From: Sporosarcina aquimarina
GTDB taxonomy: Bacteria; Bacillota; Bacilli; Bacillales_A; Planococcaceae
Length of the DNA: 64,000 nt
Direction: 5' to 3'
Assembly: GCF_019748715.1 (NCBI RefSeq)
Contig: NZ_JACLBZ010000009.1
Location: 1 to 64,000 of the forward strand
Shown here: in pieces, positions 9,675 through 18,560 of the stretch
How positions within the stretch are numbered: position 1 is the stretch's first letter
How the letters are laid out: every line of letters begins with the position of its first letter
Translations under genes and position numbers: made by a program
The notes under the pieces: generated by a model
The model's database searches: none
Told to the model about the DNA's origin: nothing
Seen by the model: only the letters and a program-made list of their open reading frames with translations

Positions 9675-11780
9675 TTATACGCGACTTCTCATTAATCGCA
9701 AAGAGTTCAAAACGACAATCACTGTCGCACCCATGTCGGCCATAACTGCCATCCACAACGTTAACCAACCTGGAATAATTAATAGCAGTGCGATCACTTT
9801 CAAACCTAGTGCAATGGAGATGTTTTGAAGAATGATTTGCTTTGTACGCATACTCAAGTTGATTGTGTACGGCAGTTTTTCCAAATCATCTGCCATTAAC
9901 GCGATATCCGCAGTTTCAAGCGCTGTATCTGTACCCGCACCGCCCATCGCAATTCCGATGTTCGCACTCGCCAAAGCAGGCGCGTCGTTCACTCCATCGC
10001 CAATCATAGCGACTTTCCCATATTGTCTCATCGATTTAATCATTGCCACTTTTTCATGAGGCAGCAATTCTGCCTTCACTTCTGATAAACCTAGTTGCTG
10101 GCCGATCGCCGACGCAGTGGATTGATTATCACCGGTAAGCATGACCGTCTTTCTTATCCCCATTTGATGAAGTTTCTGAATGACCGATAAGCTGCTTTTG
10201 CGGACTTGATCTGCTACAGCAATCATACCGTCTAGGCCTGCTTCGGACCAAACGAGCATGACCGTTTTTCCTTGCCGTTGCAATTCGAGTATTCGTTGTT
10301 CAAAAGACTCTTCTAAACGATCCATCTCTTTATACAGATTCGGACTGCCAACATAAACTAATCTACCGCCGAGCAATCCTTTCGCTCCCTTACCTGTGAT
10401 CGATTGGAAATCCTCCACTTCCAATAAATCATTCGACAACTTCCCTGCTGCTCTCATGATAGCTGTTGCAAGCGGATGCTGAGAGAATCGTTCGATCGAT
10501 GCAGCCTGTTTCAGTAATTCAGCTTCAGTGACTGCAGATACTGAAATAACATCTGTCACTTCCGGGCGGCCTTCCGTCAAAGTACCTGTTTTATCAAATG
10601 CAATCACTTTAATTTGTCCAGTTTCTTCTAAATGAATGCCGCCTTTAATCAAGACACCATTCCGCGCTGCATTCCCTATCGCTGTGACAATTGCAATAGG
10701 AGTCGAGATCACCAACGCACACGGACAACCGACAACAAGAACTACTAACCCTTTATAAAACCAGTCACTCCATAAACCACCCATAGCAAGGGGCGGGATC
10801 ACCATAATTAGCACGGAAATCGCGAGAATAGCCGGGGTATAATATTTCGCAAATCGGTCCACGAACTGCTGGGTAGGTGCTTTTTCTGCCTGTGCTTCTT
10901 CTACCAAATGAATGATTTTTGCGATCGTTGTATCTTCAGCAAGCTTCGTGACACGTACTTGCATCGAACCTTCTTCATTTAGCGTTCCAGCGAAGACTTC
11001 ATCACCGAGCACTTTATGAACAGGTACCGATTCACCTGTGATGGCCGACTGATTGACGGAAGAATTTCCTTGAATCACTTCCCCATCCATCGCAATCTTT
11101 TGTCCCGGTTTGATTAAGATCACATCATTGATCATTAATTCTTCAACTTCTACTTCATACTCTACGCCATTTCGCAATACAGTCGCTGTGGTAGGAGCGA
11201 TTTCCATTAATGAACTAATGGAGTTTCTCGCTTTATCAATCGAATAGCTTTCCAGCGCTTCGCTGACAGAAAACAAAAACACGACAACGGCACCTTCCGC
11301 CCAATCTCCAATCAACGCAGCCCCGATGACCGCGATGGTCATTAATGTCGACATGTCAAATTCCAATTTTGAAAGATTTAGCAGTCCTTCTTTCATTAAA
11401 CTGTAACCGCCAATCAAAATAGCCAATGCGAATAAGACAATGGATAACCAGTTATTCTGTCCATTGGCTGCTGAAACGCCATAGCCCGCCAGTAACAATA
11501 CCAGCGAGACCAATGTCGTCTGGTTTTCACGTTTAAGCCAGAAAGGAATATGTTGCTTCGTGTTTCTTTGTTTTTCAGGAAAGACTTTTATGCCATCAAA
11601 TGCACCCGCTTTTTCCAGTTGCAAGATCGAAACATCGCCATCCACCGTTAGCTTAGATGCCCCAAAGTTCAACTGCACGTCTTCCACTGTATCGATTTGC
11701 CTAATATTTTTTTCGAATTTCGCGGCACAACTTGTGCATGAAAGCCCTTGCAGACGGTAGACGTTTTTCTCAGTAGCCAT
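9675..11780 (-). CDS. cadA: Heavy-metal (Cd/Zn/Pb-type) P1B ATPase
   Basis: Membrane ATPase of 701 aa that exports divalent metal ions. It has an N-terminal HMA domain with CTSC (residues 15-18), six to eight membrane helices, the translocation motif CPCALVISTP, the phosphorylation site DKTGTLTEG, and C-terminal GDGVNDAPAL. CPC followed by ALVISTP (not ALGLATP) places it in the Cd/Zn/Pb group rather than with copper exporters. The ATG before ATEKN has GGAAGG 9 nt upstream. The promoter has a consensus -35/-10 with a 7-bp palindrome just downstream of -10, suggesting metal-responsive repression, but no ArsR/MerR regulator gene is next to it. Ion selectivity is inferred. Confidence 0.92.
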   Translation of the reverse strand: MATEKNVYRLQGLSCTSCAAKFEKNIRQIDTVEDVQLNFGASKLTVDGDVSILQLEKAGAFDGIKVFPEKQRNTKQHIPFWLKRENQTTLVSLVLLLAGYGVSAANGQNNWLSIVLFALAILIGGYSLMKEGLLNLSKLEFDMSTLMTIAVIGAALIGDWAEGAVVVFLFSVSEALESYSIDKARNSISSLMEIAPTTATVLRNGVEYEVEVEELMINDVILIKPGQKIAMDGEVIQGNSSVNQSAITGESVPVHKVLGDEVFAGTLNEEGSMQVRVTKLAEDTTIAKIIHLVEEAQAEKAPTQQFVDRFAKYYTPAILAISVLIMVIPPLAMGGLWSDWFYKGLVVLVVGCPCALVISTPIAIVTAIGNAARNGVLIKGGIHLEETGQIKVIAFDKTGTLTEGRPEVTDVISVSAVTEAELLKQAASIERFSQHPLATAIMRAAGKLSNDLLEVEDFQSITGKGAKGLLGGRLVYVGSPNLYKEMDRLEESFEQRILELQRQGKTVMLVWSEAGLDGMIAVADQVRKSSLSVIQKLHQMGIRKTVMLTGDNQSTASAIGQQLGLSEVKAELLPHEKVAMIKSMRQYGKVAMIGDGVNDAPALASANIGIAMGGAGTDTALETADIALMADDLEKLPYTINLSMRTKQIILQNISIALGLKVIALLLIIPGWLTLWMAVMADMGATVIVVLNSLRLMRSRV

Positions 11781-11827
11781 GTGATCAGTCCTTCCCAAAA
11801 TTCAGAGTAATCTATCTGCATTATCAT

Positions 11828-11884
11828 TCAATCACCCGTTTGATTGATTACTTTCAGTATATTCAATCCAATAACTTTTGTCAA
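11828..11884 (-). promoter_or_regulatory. cadA promoter with candidate repressor operator
   Basis: Reading the minus strand: -35 TTGACA (11884-11879), 17-nt spacer, -10 TATACT (11861-11856). Immediately downstream is a perfect inverted repeat TCAATCA-6 nt-TGATTGA (11828-11847) that would cover the transcription start. Its placement suits a repressor. It is not an obvious match to CadC or CzrA sites, so the regulator is unknown. Confidence 0.75.
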
Positions 11885-12104
11885 TTCAATCAAGCACCAG
11901 TTTGAACGATATAACCAAAAGGTACTTAAGTATCTTACGTGCCTGAAAAAAAGAAATGATGGCAAGCATCACATCATACCAAGCTTCAACTATACTACCG
12001 TCTTTCAAGTTCAGATAATAATCCAATTAACTTATTAATTAGATATTTCTATTTCAACCTAAATGGTATATAGTGATATATAATTTATTGTTTGGAGGTA
12101 ATAC

Positions 12105-12737
12105 ATGGATAATATAATTACATATATCATAATGATCGCAGTAATGGTTTTCATACCTGGTCCTGATATGATACTTCTTGTAAAAAACACAATTAGTCAC
12201 GGAAAAAAAGCTGGACTTTATACTGTACTCGGAATGGCTATGGGACTTTCTTTCTGGACTCTCATTGCTGTCCTTGGATTATCCATGGCTATCGCACAGT
12301 CAGCGGTTATTTTCACTGCCATCAAATATTTAGGCGCCGCCTATTTATTGTTTTTAGGAGTAAGAAGTTTTTTCTCCAAAAACTCAATTTCTTTAGAAGC
12401 TATTCAAGAAAACCCATCTGACTCTTTAATGAAATCTTCTAATCAACATTACAAAGATTCCTTTACGCAAGCACTACTAAGCAATATTTTTAATCCGAAA
12501 ACAGTTTTAGTTTATATTACAATCATGCCTCAATTTATTGATTTAACAGGAAGCGTAAATCAACAACTAATCGTTTTAGGGTTGATCGCTACCGTAATCG
12601 CAGTGGTATGGTTTTTAGTTATTATTCATCTAATAGATCTCTCTAGAAAGTGGTTAGGTAATTCTAAGTTTCTTACGGCTTTTCAAAAGTCAACCGGTGT
12701 ACTCTTAGCAAGTTTTGGCGTGAGAACCGCACTTTAA
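12105..12737 (+). CDS. LysE/RhtB-family amino-acid exporter
   Basis: Integral membrane protein of 210 aa with about six helices, normal length for the family, which exports amino acids or their analogues. The N-terminal signature FIPGPDMILLVKNTISHG with the following glycine-rich helix (GLYTVLGMAMG) is typical. A hydrophilic loop lies near residues 88-120. Substrate unknown. ATG preceded by TTGGAGGTAATAC, a strong ribosome site. Expressed alone, with its own terminator; upstream DNA is AT-rich. Confidence 0.88.
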   Translation: MDNIITYIIMIAVMVFIPGPDMILLVKNTISHGKKAGLYTVLGMAMGLSFWTLIAVLGLSMAIAQSAVIFTAIKYLGAAYLLFLGVRSFFSKNSISLEAIQENPSDSLMKSSNQHYKDSFTQALLSNIFNPKTVLVYITIMPQFIDLTGSVNQQLIVLGLIATVIAVVWFLVIIHLIDLSRKWLGNSKFLTAFQKSTGVLLASFGVRTAL

Positions 12738-12765
12738 CCTTCCGCTAATTTCTATATTTTAAATC

Positions 12766-12795
12766 ACCGTTTGGATTATCCAAACGGTTTTTTTT
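12766..12795 (+). terminator. Terminator of the LysE-family gene
   Basis: ACCGTTTGG / CCAAACGGT hairpin with a 5-nt loop, followed by eight T residues. Confidence 0.9.
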
Positions 12796-12879
12796 CGCTT
12801 CATACTTCAAAAATAAGAAGGTTAATGAAGGGCGAGGGATACGTTCAATGGTTTGCTTTAAAATGGGTCACTAAACATA

Positions 12880-12980
12880 AAAAAAGAGACCCTTAGGCAT
12901 CCGCCATTAGGATCTCTATGTGTTATAGAATAGTGTTCTGAAGGTCTTTAACGCAGGTTTGACTCCTATAATTCCTACTG
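12880..12980 (-). repeat. Degenerate duplicate of the tRNA-Val 3' flank
   Basis: About 100 nt aligning with 14010-14112: same order of a terminator hairpin, the TTTAAC block, AGGTTTG, and a final ATTCCTACTG (12971-12980) that equals the acceptor/T-arm end of the tRNA-Val gene (14103-14112). By eye roughly three quarters of positions match. Its hairpin (12880-12917) still works as a terminator for the pseudouridine synthase gene, because arm changes are partly balanced. The two copies bracket that gene as direct repeats. Confidence 0.7.
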
Positions 12981-12983
12981 ATC

Positions 12984-13877
12984 TTACTTAGATCGTGTGA
13001 TAAACATCGCAGGTACTTCTGCTTCAAATCGTACCAATTCACCGGTTCGCGGGTGTAGAAAGGACAATGCTGTCGCATGAAGCCCCAGTCTGCGTAGCGG
13101 ATTACTTGTAGAGCCATACTTTTTGTCACCAAGAACAGGGTGACCTAATTCCTCCATATGCACGCGGATTTGATTTTTTCGCCCCGTTTCAAGGAGAACT
13201 TCCAACAACGAACACTTTTTGTTCGACTGAATTCTTTTATAATGTGTAATTGCATGCTGACCACCATTATCAATCGGACTTGAATATACTTTGAACGCGC
13301 TATTTTCAGTCAACCAGGATGTGATGGTACCCGATTCACTTTTCACCTTTCCTTGTACAAGCGCAGTGTACATGCGCTCTTTTACTGACTCACTCCATGT
13401 ATTTTGCAGAGTTTGTTGTGTTTTTTCATTTTTGGCAAACATCATGACACCTGATGTATCTTTATCAAGTCTATGCACTACAAAAATTCTATTTCTAACA
13501 TCACTGCTTCGGACATAGTCCGTAACTTGTCGATATGCAGTCATCTCCCTTTCTCGTTTGGAAGCAACAGAAAGGATACCCGCTTCTTTATTGATCACTA
13601 TTATATCTTCATCTTCATGTAAAATTGTTACGCCTACTAATTTCGAGATGTTTAGAGCCACTTGGTTACTTTGAATTTCAACCTTCTGACCAATTTGCAA
13701 TGAGTAATTATGTTGCCTCATCATTTGCCCATCCACCATAACTTGGCCACGGGTTAGAATCGATTTAACCGAATTACGACTGGTTTTTGACAGTACTTTC
13801 AATAAAAATGGCAATAACTCGATCTGTTCCTGAACAGTATATTCCGTTTTGCTAAATGCTTCTGGTTTTCTTTTCAA
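12984..13877 (-). CDS. RluA-family 23S rRNA/tRNA pseudouridine synthase
   Basis: Modifies uridine to pseudouridine in RNA. 297 aa with an N-terminal S4-like RNA-binding segment (LLPFLLKVLSKTSRNSVKSI) and the catalytic motif HRLDKDTSG carrying the essential Asp, then GRKNQIRVHMEELGHP. It is one of two RluA paralogues here (the other is at 27674-28609); the target uridine is unknown. The start is probably TTG at 13877, 9 nt after TAGGAGG; an ATG 21 nt upstream would put that ribosome site inside the gene. It stands alone between tRNA-Val and a degenerate copy of that tRNA's 3' flank, which hints at insertion or local duplication. Confidence 0.88.
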   Translation of the reverse strand: MKRKPEAFSKTEYTVQEQIELLPFLLKVLSKTSRNSVKSILTRGQVMVDGQMMRQHNYSLQIGQKVEIQSNQVALNISKLVGVTILHEDEDIIVINKEAGILSVASKREREMTAYRQVTDYVRSSDVRNRIFVVHRLDKDTSGVMMFAKNEKTQQTLQNTWSESVKERMYTALVQGKVKSESGTITSWLTENSAFKVYSSPIDNGGQHAITHYKRIQSNKKCSLLEVLLETGRKNQIRVHMEELGHPVLGDKKYGSTSNPLRRLGLHATALSFLHPRTGELVRFEAEVPAMFITRSK

Positions 13878-14010
13878 CAAAAAATACCTCCTACTCATCT
13901 AATTAGGTTCTAGTATGTAAATAATACACCACGGTCTCTGGACTTGTACGTTCAAGCTGTTACTGTATTAAAGAAAAATAAAGTAAACCTATTTTAAATC
14001 GATTTAAACA

Positions 14011-14048
14011 CAAAAAAGACCCCTAGGCATCCGGCCTAATAGGGTCTC
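14011..14048 (-). terminator. Terminator of tRNA-Val
   Basis: On the minus strand arms AGACCC..TTAGGC and GCCTAGGGGTCT pair around CGGAT, followed by TTTTTTG; about 50 nt beyond the tRNA 3' end. Confidence 0.75.
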
Positions 14049-14100
14049 TTGGTGTTAAAGAACCGTGTTCCGACGGACTTTAACTTAGGTTTGGCACCTA

Positions 14101-14173
14101 TGATTCCTACTGGGCTCGAACCAGCGACCTCCACCCTGTCAAGGTGGCGCTCTCCCAGCTGAGCTAAGGAATC
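14101..14173 (-). tRNA. tRNA-Val (anticodon GAC)
   Basis: 73-nt cloverleaf on the minus strand: acceptor GATTCCT pairs with AGGAATC, discriminator A; D arm AGCTCAGCTGGGAGAGC; anticodon stem CCACC/GGTGG with loop TTGACAG, so anticodon GAC reading GUC/GUU; T arm CTGGTTCGAGCCCAG. The 3' CCA is not encoded (the genome continues TAGG). A single gene with its own terminator, not part of a tRNA cluster. Confidence 0.95.
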
Positions 14174-14273
14174 GAATAGAACTAAGATGTGCATACTATC
14201 GCAAATAAGTTCTCTTGGATAAGCACAAATATTATAATAGCATCATCTTCGCATATTGTAAATAGGAAAATTT

Positions 14274-14318
14274 AAAATCGGTAATTTTTCTTATCAAGAA
14301 GAAAAATTACCGATTTTT
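14274..14318 (-). terminator. Long hairpin terminator, both directions possible
   Basis: AAATCGGTAATTTTTCTT pairs with AAGAAAAATTACCGATTTTT around a short loop. It is placed after the stop codon of the 49-aa minus-strand gene. Confidence 0.8.
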
Positions 14319-14360
14319 GTGGAACACTTTTAAAATGGCCAGTTGAGACTCTCCTTCCAT

Positions 14361-14510
14361 CTACTGCATTTGATTTACTGATTCTTCCACTTGATCGTTA
14401 TCAAAATACAGAAATTCTTCATGATCAAGTTCACCGATACGTTCCTTATTGAATCCATGTGCCAAGTGTCCCTCAAATAAATTTTCAAACCAAATATCTT
14501 GTGATTGCAT
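14361..14510 (-). CDS. Small acidic protein of unknown function, 49 aa
   Basis: Not a family I recognise. The sequence begins MQSQDIWFENLFEGHLAHGF and is rich in Asp/Glu, Asn and Gln, with no signal peptide or membrane segment. It is supported by a good ribosome site (AAAGGAG, 9-10 nt before ATG), a clean stop and a strong terminator downstream. Monocistronic between the TRAP transporter operon and tRNA-Val. Its aromatic and acidic spacing looks protein-like, but homologues would be needed to confirm it. Confidence 0.6.
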   Translation of the reverse strand: MQSQDIWFENLFEGHLAHGFNKERIGELDHEEFLYFDNDQVEESVNQMQ

Positions 14511-14813
14511 AGTATTTCCACTCCTTTTACGTTTTAGTCAAAATCCATAATCGTTGTATGTACATCAACATTTGTGATTGATTTGCTTATATGTAGTATA
14601 GACATAACCGTCCTTGGCAAAACTGCGTAATTAGTCCAAAATCAATTCTTTATATTATAGACCTTTGGAGTCTTGACATTTTAACACACACATGAATCGG
14701 ACTAATCATTCTATCTAGCAACACGTCATTACTAGATTATCGGCAGTTCAATTTTTCTAAAGTAATAGTACTTTCCACACAACCTCTTCAATATGAATGA
14801 CTACTATTATTAA
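14511..14813. other. AT-rich intergenic stretch, nothing recognised
   Basis: Between the 49-aa gene and the TRAP operon terminator. It contains the upstream region of the small gene (a TATACT at 14595-14600 on the minus strand is a weak -10 candidate without a good -35). No further frame with a ribosome site, repeat family or structured RNA seen. Confidence 0.5.
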
Positions 14814-14861
14814 GAAATAAAAAGACTTGTCTGCCCAGTTTTACAGGAGTAGACAAGTCTT
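14814..14861 (-). terminator. Terminator of the TRAP operon
   Basis: AAGACTTGTCT / AGACAAGTCTT hairpin followed on the minus strand by TTTTTATTTC. Confidence 0.85.
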
Positions 14862-14867
14862 ACTAGA

Positions 14868-16904
14868 TTAATTTGAAGCAAGTTGTGATGAATCAATCTT
14901 TTTCTTAGAAATCAATTGAAGCACCAATAAAACCACGAACATCCCTAAACCGACCATATCCGTCATAGTTTCTGGATAAATCAACAACAAACCAGTTCCT
15001 ACCGTCAGGATTCGCATGATCCAGTTCAATTTAAGATACCAATAACCGATCATTCCTGCGCCGATTGCTACCATACCGACAATGGCGGTAAACGTTACCC
15101 AGACAATCTCCAGTATGCTGGAATCTAACATTAACATCGCTGGATTGAATACAAACATATACGGAATAATGAAGGCCGCGATCGCCAATTTAGCAGAGGT
15201 GACACCTGTCTTAATGGGATCCCCGCCTGAAATTCCGGAGGCAGCAAAAGCAGCAAGTGCAACCGGCGGAGTGATATCCGCAATAATTCCGAAATAGAAT
15301 ACGAATAAATGTGCAGAAACGGCGACTACAATCGGCACAGCTGCCCCTGGAGGCGCATCCAGCATCAACAATGTAATAATGGCTGGCGCTGCAATTGTAG
15401 ATGTAATAACATAGTTCGCTGTAGTTGGCGATCCCATACCTAAAATGATCGCTGCTAACATAGTAAAGAACAATGTTAAGAAGATGTTACCGCCTGCAGC
15501 TGAAATCAAGCCTGTCGCTAAACTTAATCCCAGCCCGGTCTTCACTACAACTCCAACGATAATACCCGCGCACGCTGTCGCTGCCGCAACAGCCAATGCA
15601 GTTCGTGCACCGTCTACCAGTGCATGAATCATATCCCGGATACCAATTCTCGTATCTTTACTGATCGCACTGACAACAATTGTTAACACGATACCTAATA
15701 GTGCTGCTTTCATTGTCGGAATTCCGACCAACAAGAAGACGATAATCCCAAGAATCGGAAGAAGCAAGTAAATTTTCTTTAATGTTTCTTTACGATTCGG
15801 TATTTGGGATGCATCCATTCCTTGCAAACCAACACGCTTCGCTTCGAAATGCGTCATGATCCAAATACCTGTAAAATAGAGTAATGCAGGAATGGCAGCT
15901 GCTTTGGCAATCTCCCAATACGTCACGCCTCCGATAAACTCTACCATCAGGAACGCTGCCGCTCCCATGATCGGCGGCATAATCTGTCCGCCAGTCGAAG
16001 CCGCGGCCTCTACCCCTCCGGCAAACTCTTTTCTATAACCTAACTTTTTCATCATAGGGATTGTATACGAACCTGACCCTACTACGTTTGCTACAGAACT
16101 ACCTGAAATCGTGCCCTGCAAAGCACTAGAGAATATTGCTACTTTAGCAGGACCGCCAGTCAAGCGGCCAGCCAATACAACGGCTAAGTCATTAAAATAA
16201 TTTCCTACTCCTGTTTTCACCAAAAACGCGCCGAATAATAGGAAGACGAATATAAAGGTGGCAGATACACTAATTGGCGTACCTAAAATACCGTCCGTTG
16301 TGAAGAACATCAGTTGGACAAGGTTTTCTACGCTTTGTCCTCGGTGCGCCAGAAACCCAGGGAAGTATGGCCCGAAAAAAGCATAGATTAAAAACACAAT
16401 GGAAATGATCGTGATCGGCAAACCAACAGCCCGTCTCGCCGCCTCTAGTGTCAATAGAACGGCTAATATACCGACAATCAAGTCGATATCCGAAACCCGG
16501 CCAACACGATATATAAGATCATCCATAAAAAGCGGCCAATATAAGCCAACTACGATCGCCAACAAAGCTAAGATAATATCATAAAACGGTACTTTATCAC
16601 GACGGATTCCAATTTTCTTTCTAGCTGGGAACAATAAGAAAATAAGAGATAGCGCGAATCCTAAGTGAATGGAACGCTGTATTTGCGCGGTGAATGGTTT
16701 ACCTATCGCTGTATATAACTGGAAAATAGAAAATGCCAATAAACCGAAAAACACAATCTTGCTTAAAATGCCCTTCAAATTTCTTGTATTGGACTCAGGG
16801 TCATATTTTTGAAGAATTTCGAGCTGCTCTTGTTCAGTCAGCGTCCCCATTTCTTCATCAGATAAACGTGGGATCTCTTCATTATTATCCTTATTTTTTG
16901 CCAT
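14868..16904 (-). CDS. TRAP transporter fused 4TM/12TM permease (TAXI type)
   Basis: Membrane permease of 678 aa, driven by an ion gradient, that receives substrate from the TAXI-family binding protein encoded upstream. The small (DctQ-like) and large (DctM-like) subunits are fused, as usual with TAXI partners. Helices start near residue 50 and fill nearly the whole length; GSSVANVVGSGSYTIPMMKK and GMGSPTTANYVI are hallmark segments of the large subunit. ATG before AKNKDNNEEI has AGGAG 9 nt upstream and overlaps the preceding DUF1850 gene by 14 nt, implying translational coupling. Substrate unknown; homologous systems carry dicarboxylates or glutamate-like acids. Confidence 0.92.
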   Translation of the reverse strand: MAKNKDNNEEIPRLSDEEMGTLTEQEQLEILQKYDPESNTRNLKGILSKIVFFGLLAFSIFQLYTAIGKPFTAQIQRSIHLGFALSLIFLLFPARKKIGIRRDKVPFYDIILALLAIVVGLYWPLFMDDLIYRVGRVSDIDLIVGILAVLLTLEAARRAVGLPITIISIVFLIYAFFGPYFPGFLAHRGQSVENLVQLMFFTTDGILGTPISVSATFIFVFLLFGAFLVKTGVGNYFNDLAVVLAGRLTGGPAKVAIFSSALQGTISGSSVANVVGSGSYTIPMMKKLGYRKEFAGGVEAAASTGGQIMPPIMGAAAFLMVEFIGGVTYWEIAKAAAIPALLYFTGIWIMTHFEAKRVGLQGMDASQIPNRKETLKKIYLLLPILGIIVFLLVGIPTMKAALLGIVLTIVVSAISKDTRIGIRDMIHALVDGARTALAVAAATACAGIIVGVVVKTGLGLSLATGLISAAGGNIFLTLFFTMLAAIILGMGSPTTANYVITSTIAAPAIITLLMLDAPPGAAVPIVVAVSAHLFVFYFGIIADITPPVALAAFAASGISGGDPIKTGVTSAKLAIAAFIIPYMFVFNPAMLMLDSSILEIVWVTFTAIVGMVAIGAGMIGYWYLKLNWIMRILTVGTGLLLIYPETMTDMVGLGMFVVLLVLQLISKKKIDSSQLASN

Positions 16905-17418
16905 CAATTCCAACTCCTCTCAACAACTCAAAATTCGATATCTTAGTTATATGAAAACTATACGAATGACCTTTCTGAAGAAAATCTTTCAAATTATAAT
17001 CTTTGTTTTCATATCGCAAAGATAACCCGGTATCTACTCTACCTACATACAGAACAAATGAGTCGATCACACGATTTTCGAATGTAAGCGTATAAACACC
17101 ATCTTCCACCTTCAAAATTTCGCCTTCATCCGCGTAACCCGGCAATCCGATGGCTACGTCTTCATACTGCATAAATTCGAAACGGAGCTTCTCGTTATCG
17201 GTAATTTCATATTGTTCCTTCACATTAGATAAGTGAATCGAATGAATATAATTTACTTGAAAATGACGATCAGTATGTAATGGAAGATAATACAATTTCG
17301 GTTGTTCGCTCCGCACTTCTTCAAGTACGATCACTTGTTTATAGGGATAAAAGAGTAGTATAAGTACCGAACTAGTAATTAGAAATATCAGCAGAAGAAT
17401 GACTTTTCCGAATTTCAT
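16891..17418 (-). CDS. DUF1850 domain protein of the TRAP-TAXI operon
   Basis: 175 aa with one N-terminal membrane helix (about residues 4-24) and an extracytoplasmic beta-rich domain with HTDRHFQVNYIHSIHLSNV and FEFMQYEDVAIGLPGYADEGE, matching DUF1850. These genes are commonly found between TAXI binding-protein and fused permease genes; their role in transport is not established. Start is the ATG before KFGKV, behind AAGGAAGGAAAAGGCGG; nine upstream codons in frame include no better site. 3' end overlaps the permease gene. Confidence 0.82.
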   Translation of the reverse strand: MKFGKVILLLIFLITSSVLILLFYPYKQVIVLEEVRSEQPKLYYLPLHTDRHFQVNYIHSIHLSNVKEQYEITDNEKLRFEFMQYEDVAIGLPGYADEGEILKVEDGVYTLTFENRVIDSFVLYVGRVDTGLSLRYENKDYNLKDFLQKGHSYSFHITKISNFELLRGVGIDGKK

Positions 17419-17453
17419 CCGCCTTTTCCTTCCTTTTATGAACAATTAAGAAT

Positions 17454-17485
17454 GGGACGGATAAAGCTAAACGCTTCACCGTCCC
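17454..17485 (-). other. Intercistronic stem-loop between TAXI and DUF1850 genes
   Basis: Perfect 7-bp arms GGGACGG (17454-17460) and CCGTCCC (17479-17485) without a following T run. It is better read as an mRNA-processing or stabilising hairpin, or a partial terminator, that would raise binding-protein over permease expression. Confidence 0.55.
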
Positions 17486-17511
17486 TCTTCATCATTTCAA
17501 ACTTCTTATTT

Positions 17512-18519
17512 TTATTTGTTTACTTCGTCAAAATACTTCTGTGCACCTGGGTGTACAGGGATACCAATCCCATCCAAGCCGTTTTCAGCCTTGATCAATG
17601 CACCTTTAGCATGTTGGATTTTTGAAGCGTTTTCATAAATTGCTTTCGTGATTTGGTAGCCAAGCTCTTCAGAAATGTCATTTTGCATAACAAGCATTGC
17701 ACCTACAGAAACTGCCGGTGTATCTTCTTCAGAACCATATGTTCCAGCTGGAATAATTTCTTTTGCATAGTATGGATATTTCTCAATTAGTTCATCTGCT
17801 TTTGCATCTTCTACAGGAACGATGAATACTTCAGCTACCGCGTTCAAGCCTTCTACAGCACCTGTTGGAGTACCTGCAGTAATGAATGCCGCATCAATTT
17901 GCCCTGCTTGTAGGCTTTCTTGTGACTCTCCGAAGTCTAGGTTTTGTGGCTTAATATCGTCCATTGTAAGACCGTGAATCTCAAGTAACTGCTCAGCATT
18001 CGCATACGTACCTGAACCTGGAGCACCTACTGAAACGCTTTTACCTTTTAAATCTTCAAACGTTGTAATATTATTTTTCTTCAATGTAACCAATTGAACG
18101 GTTTCAGGGTATAAGTTACCGACAGCGGATACCTCGTCGATTACTTCTCCGTCAAACATCATTTCACCTTTAGATGCATAATATGCAATATCTGTTTGTA
18201 CAAATGCGATTTGTGCATCTCCATCTTTTAATGCTGTCATATTGGCAGCAGATGCTTGTGATACTTCTGCAGTCGTTTTGATGCCGGTTTCTTCACCGAT
18301 GAATTCTGCGAAAGAACCACCTAGCGGATAGTATGTTCCTTGCGTTCCACCAGTTAATAAGCTCAAGAACTTGTAATCTTGACCTTGCTTATCGTCTTCT
18401 TTGTTTCCATCCCCTGCATCCTTGTCTCCGTCTGTTGCATTGTCGGTTCCGCAAGCAGCCAGAACAAGAAGAGCAAGCATGGAAACTAGCGCCAATAGGC
18501 GAAGTGATTTTTTCTTCAT
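17512..18519 (-). CDS. TAXI-family TRAP transporter solute-binding lipoprotein
   Basis: Extracytoplasmic substrate receptor of 335 aa. Lipoprotein signal peptide with lipobox LAAC (Cys23), then an acidic linker (residues 24-48) and the TAXI domain beginning FLSLLTGGTQGTYYPLGGSFAE. Other family features include KGKSVSVGAPGSGTYANAEQ and DAAFITAGTPTG. It delivers ligand to the fused permease two genes downstream. ATG behind AAAAGGGGAGAAAGACAC. It is first in the operon; the promoter contains a cre-like site, so CcpA-mediated repression by preferred sugars is likely. Confidence 0.93.
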   Translation of the reverse strand: MKKKSLRLLALVSMLALLVLAACGTDNATDGDKDAGDGNKEDDKQGQDYKFLSLLTGGTQGTYYPLGGSFAEFIGEETGIKTTAEVSQASAANMTALKDGDAQIAFVQTDIAYYASKGEMMFDGEVIDEVSAVGNLYPETVQLVTLKKNNITTFEDLKGKSVSVGAPGSGTYANAEQLLEIHGLTMDDIKPQNLDFGESQESLQAGQIDAAFITAGTPTGAVEGLNAVAEVFIVPVEDAKADELIEKYPYYAKEIIPAGTYGSEEDTPAVSVGAMLVMQNDISEELGYQITKAIYENASKIQHAKGALIKAENGLDGIGIPVHPGAQKYFDEVNK

Positions 18520-18560
18520 GTGTCTTTCTCCCCTTTTCTAATATAGTCATAGACATTTCC

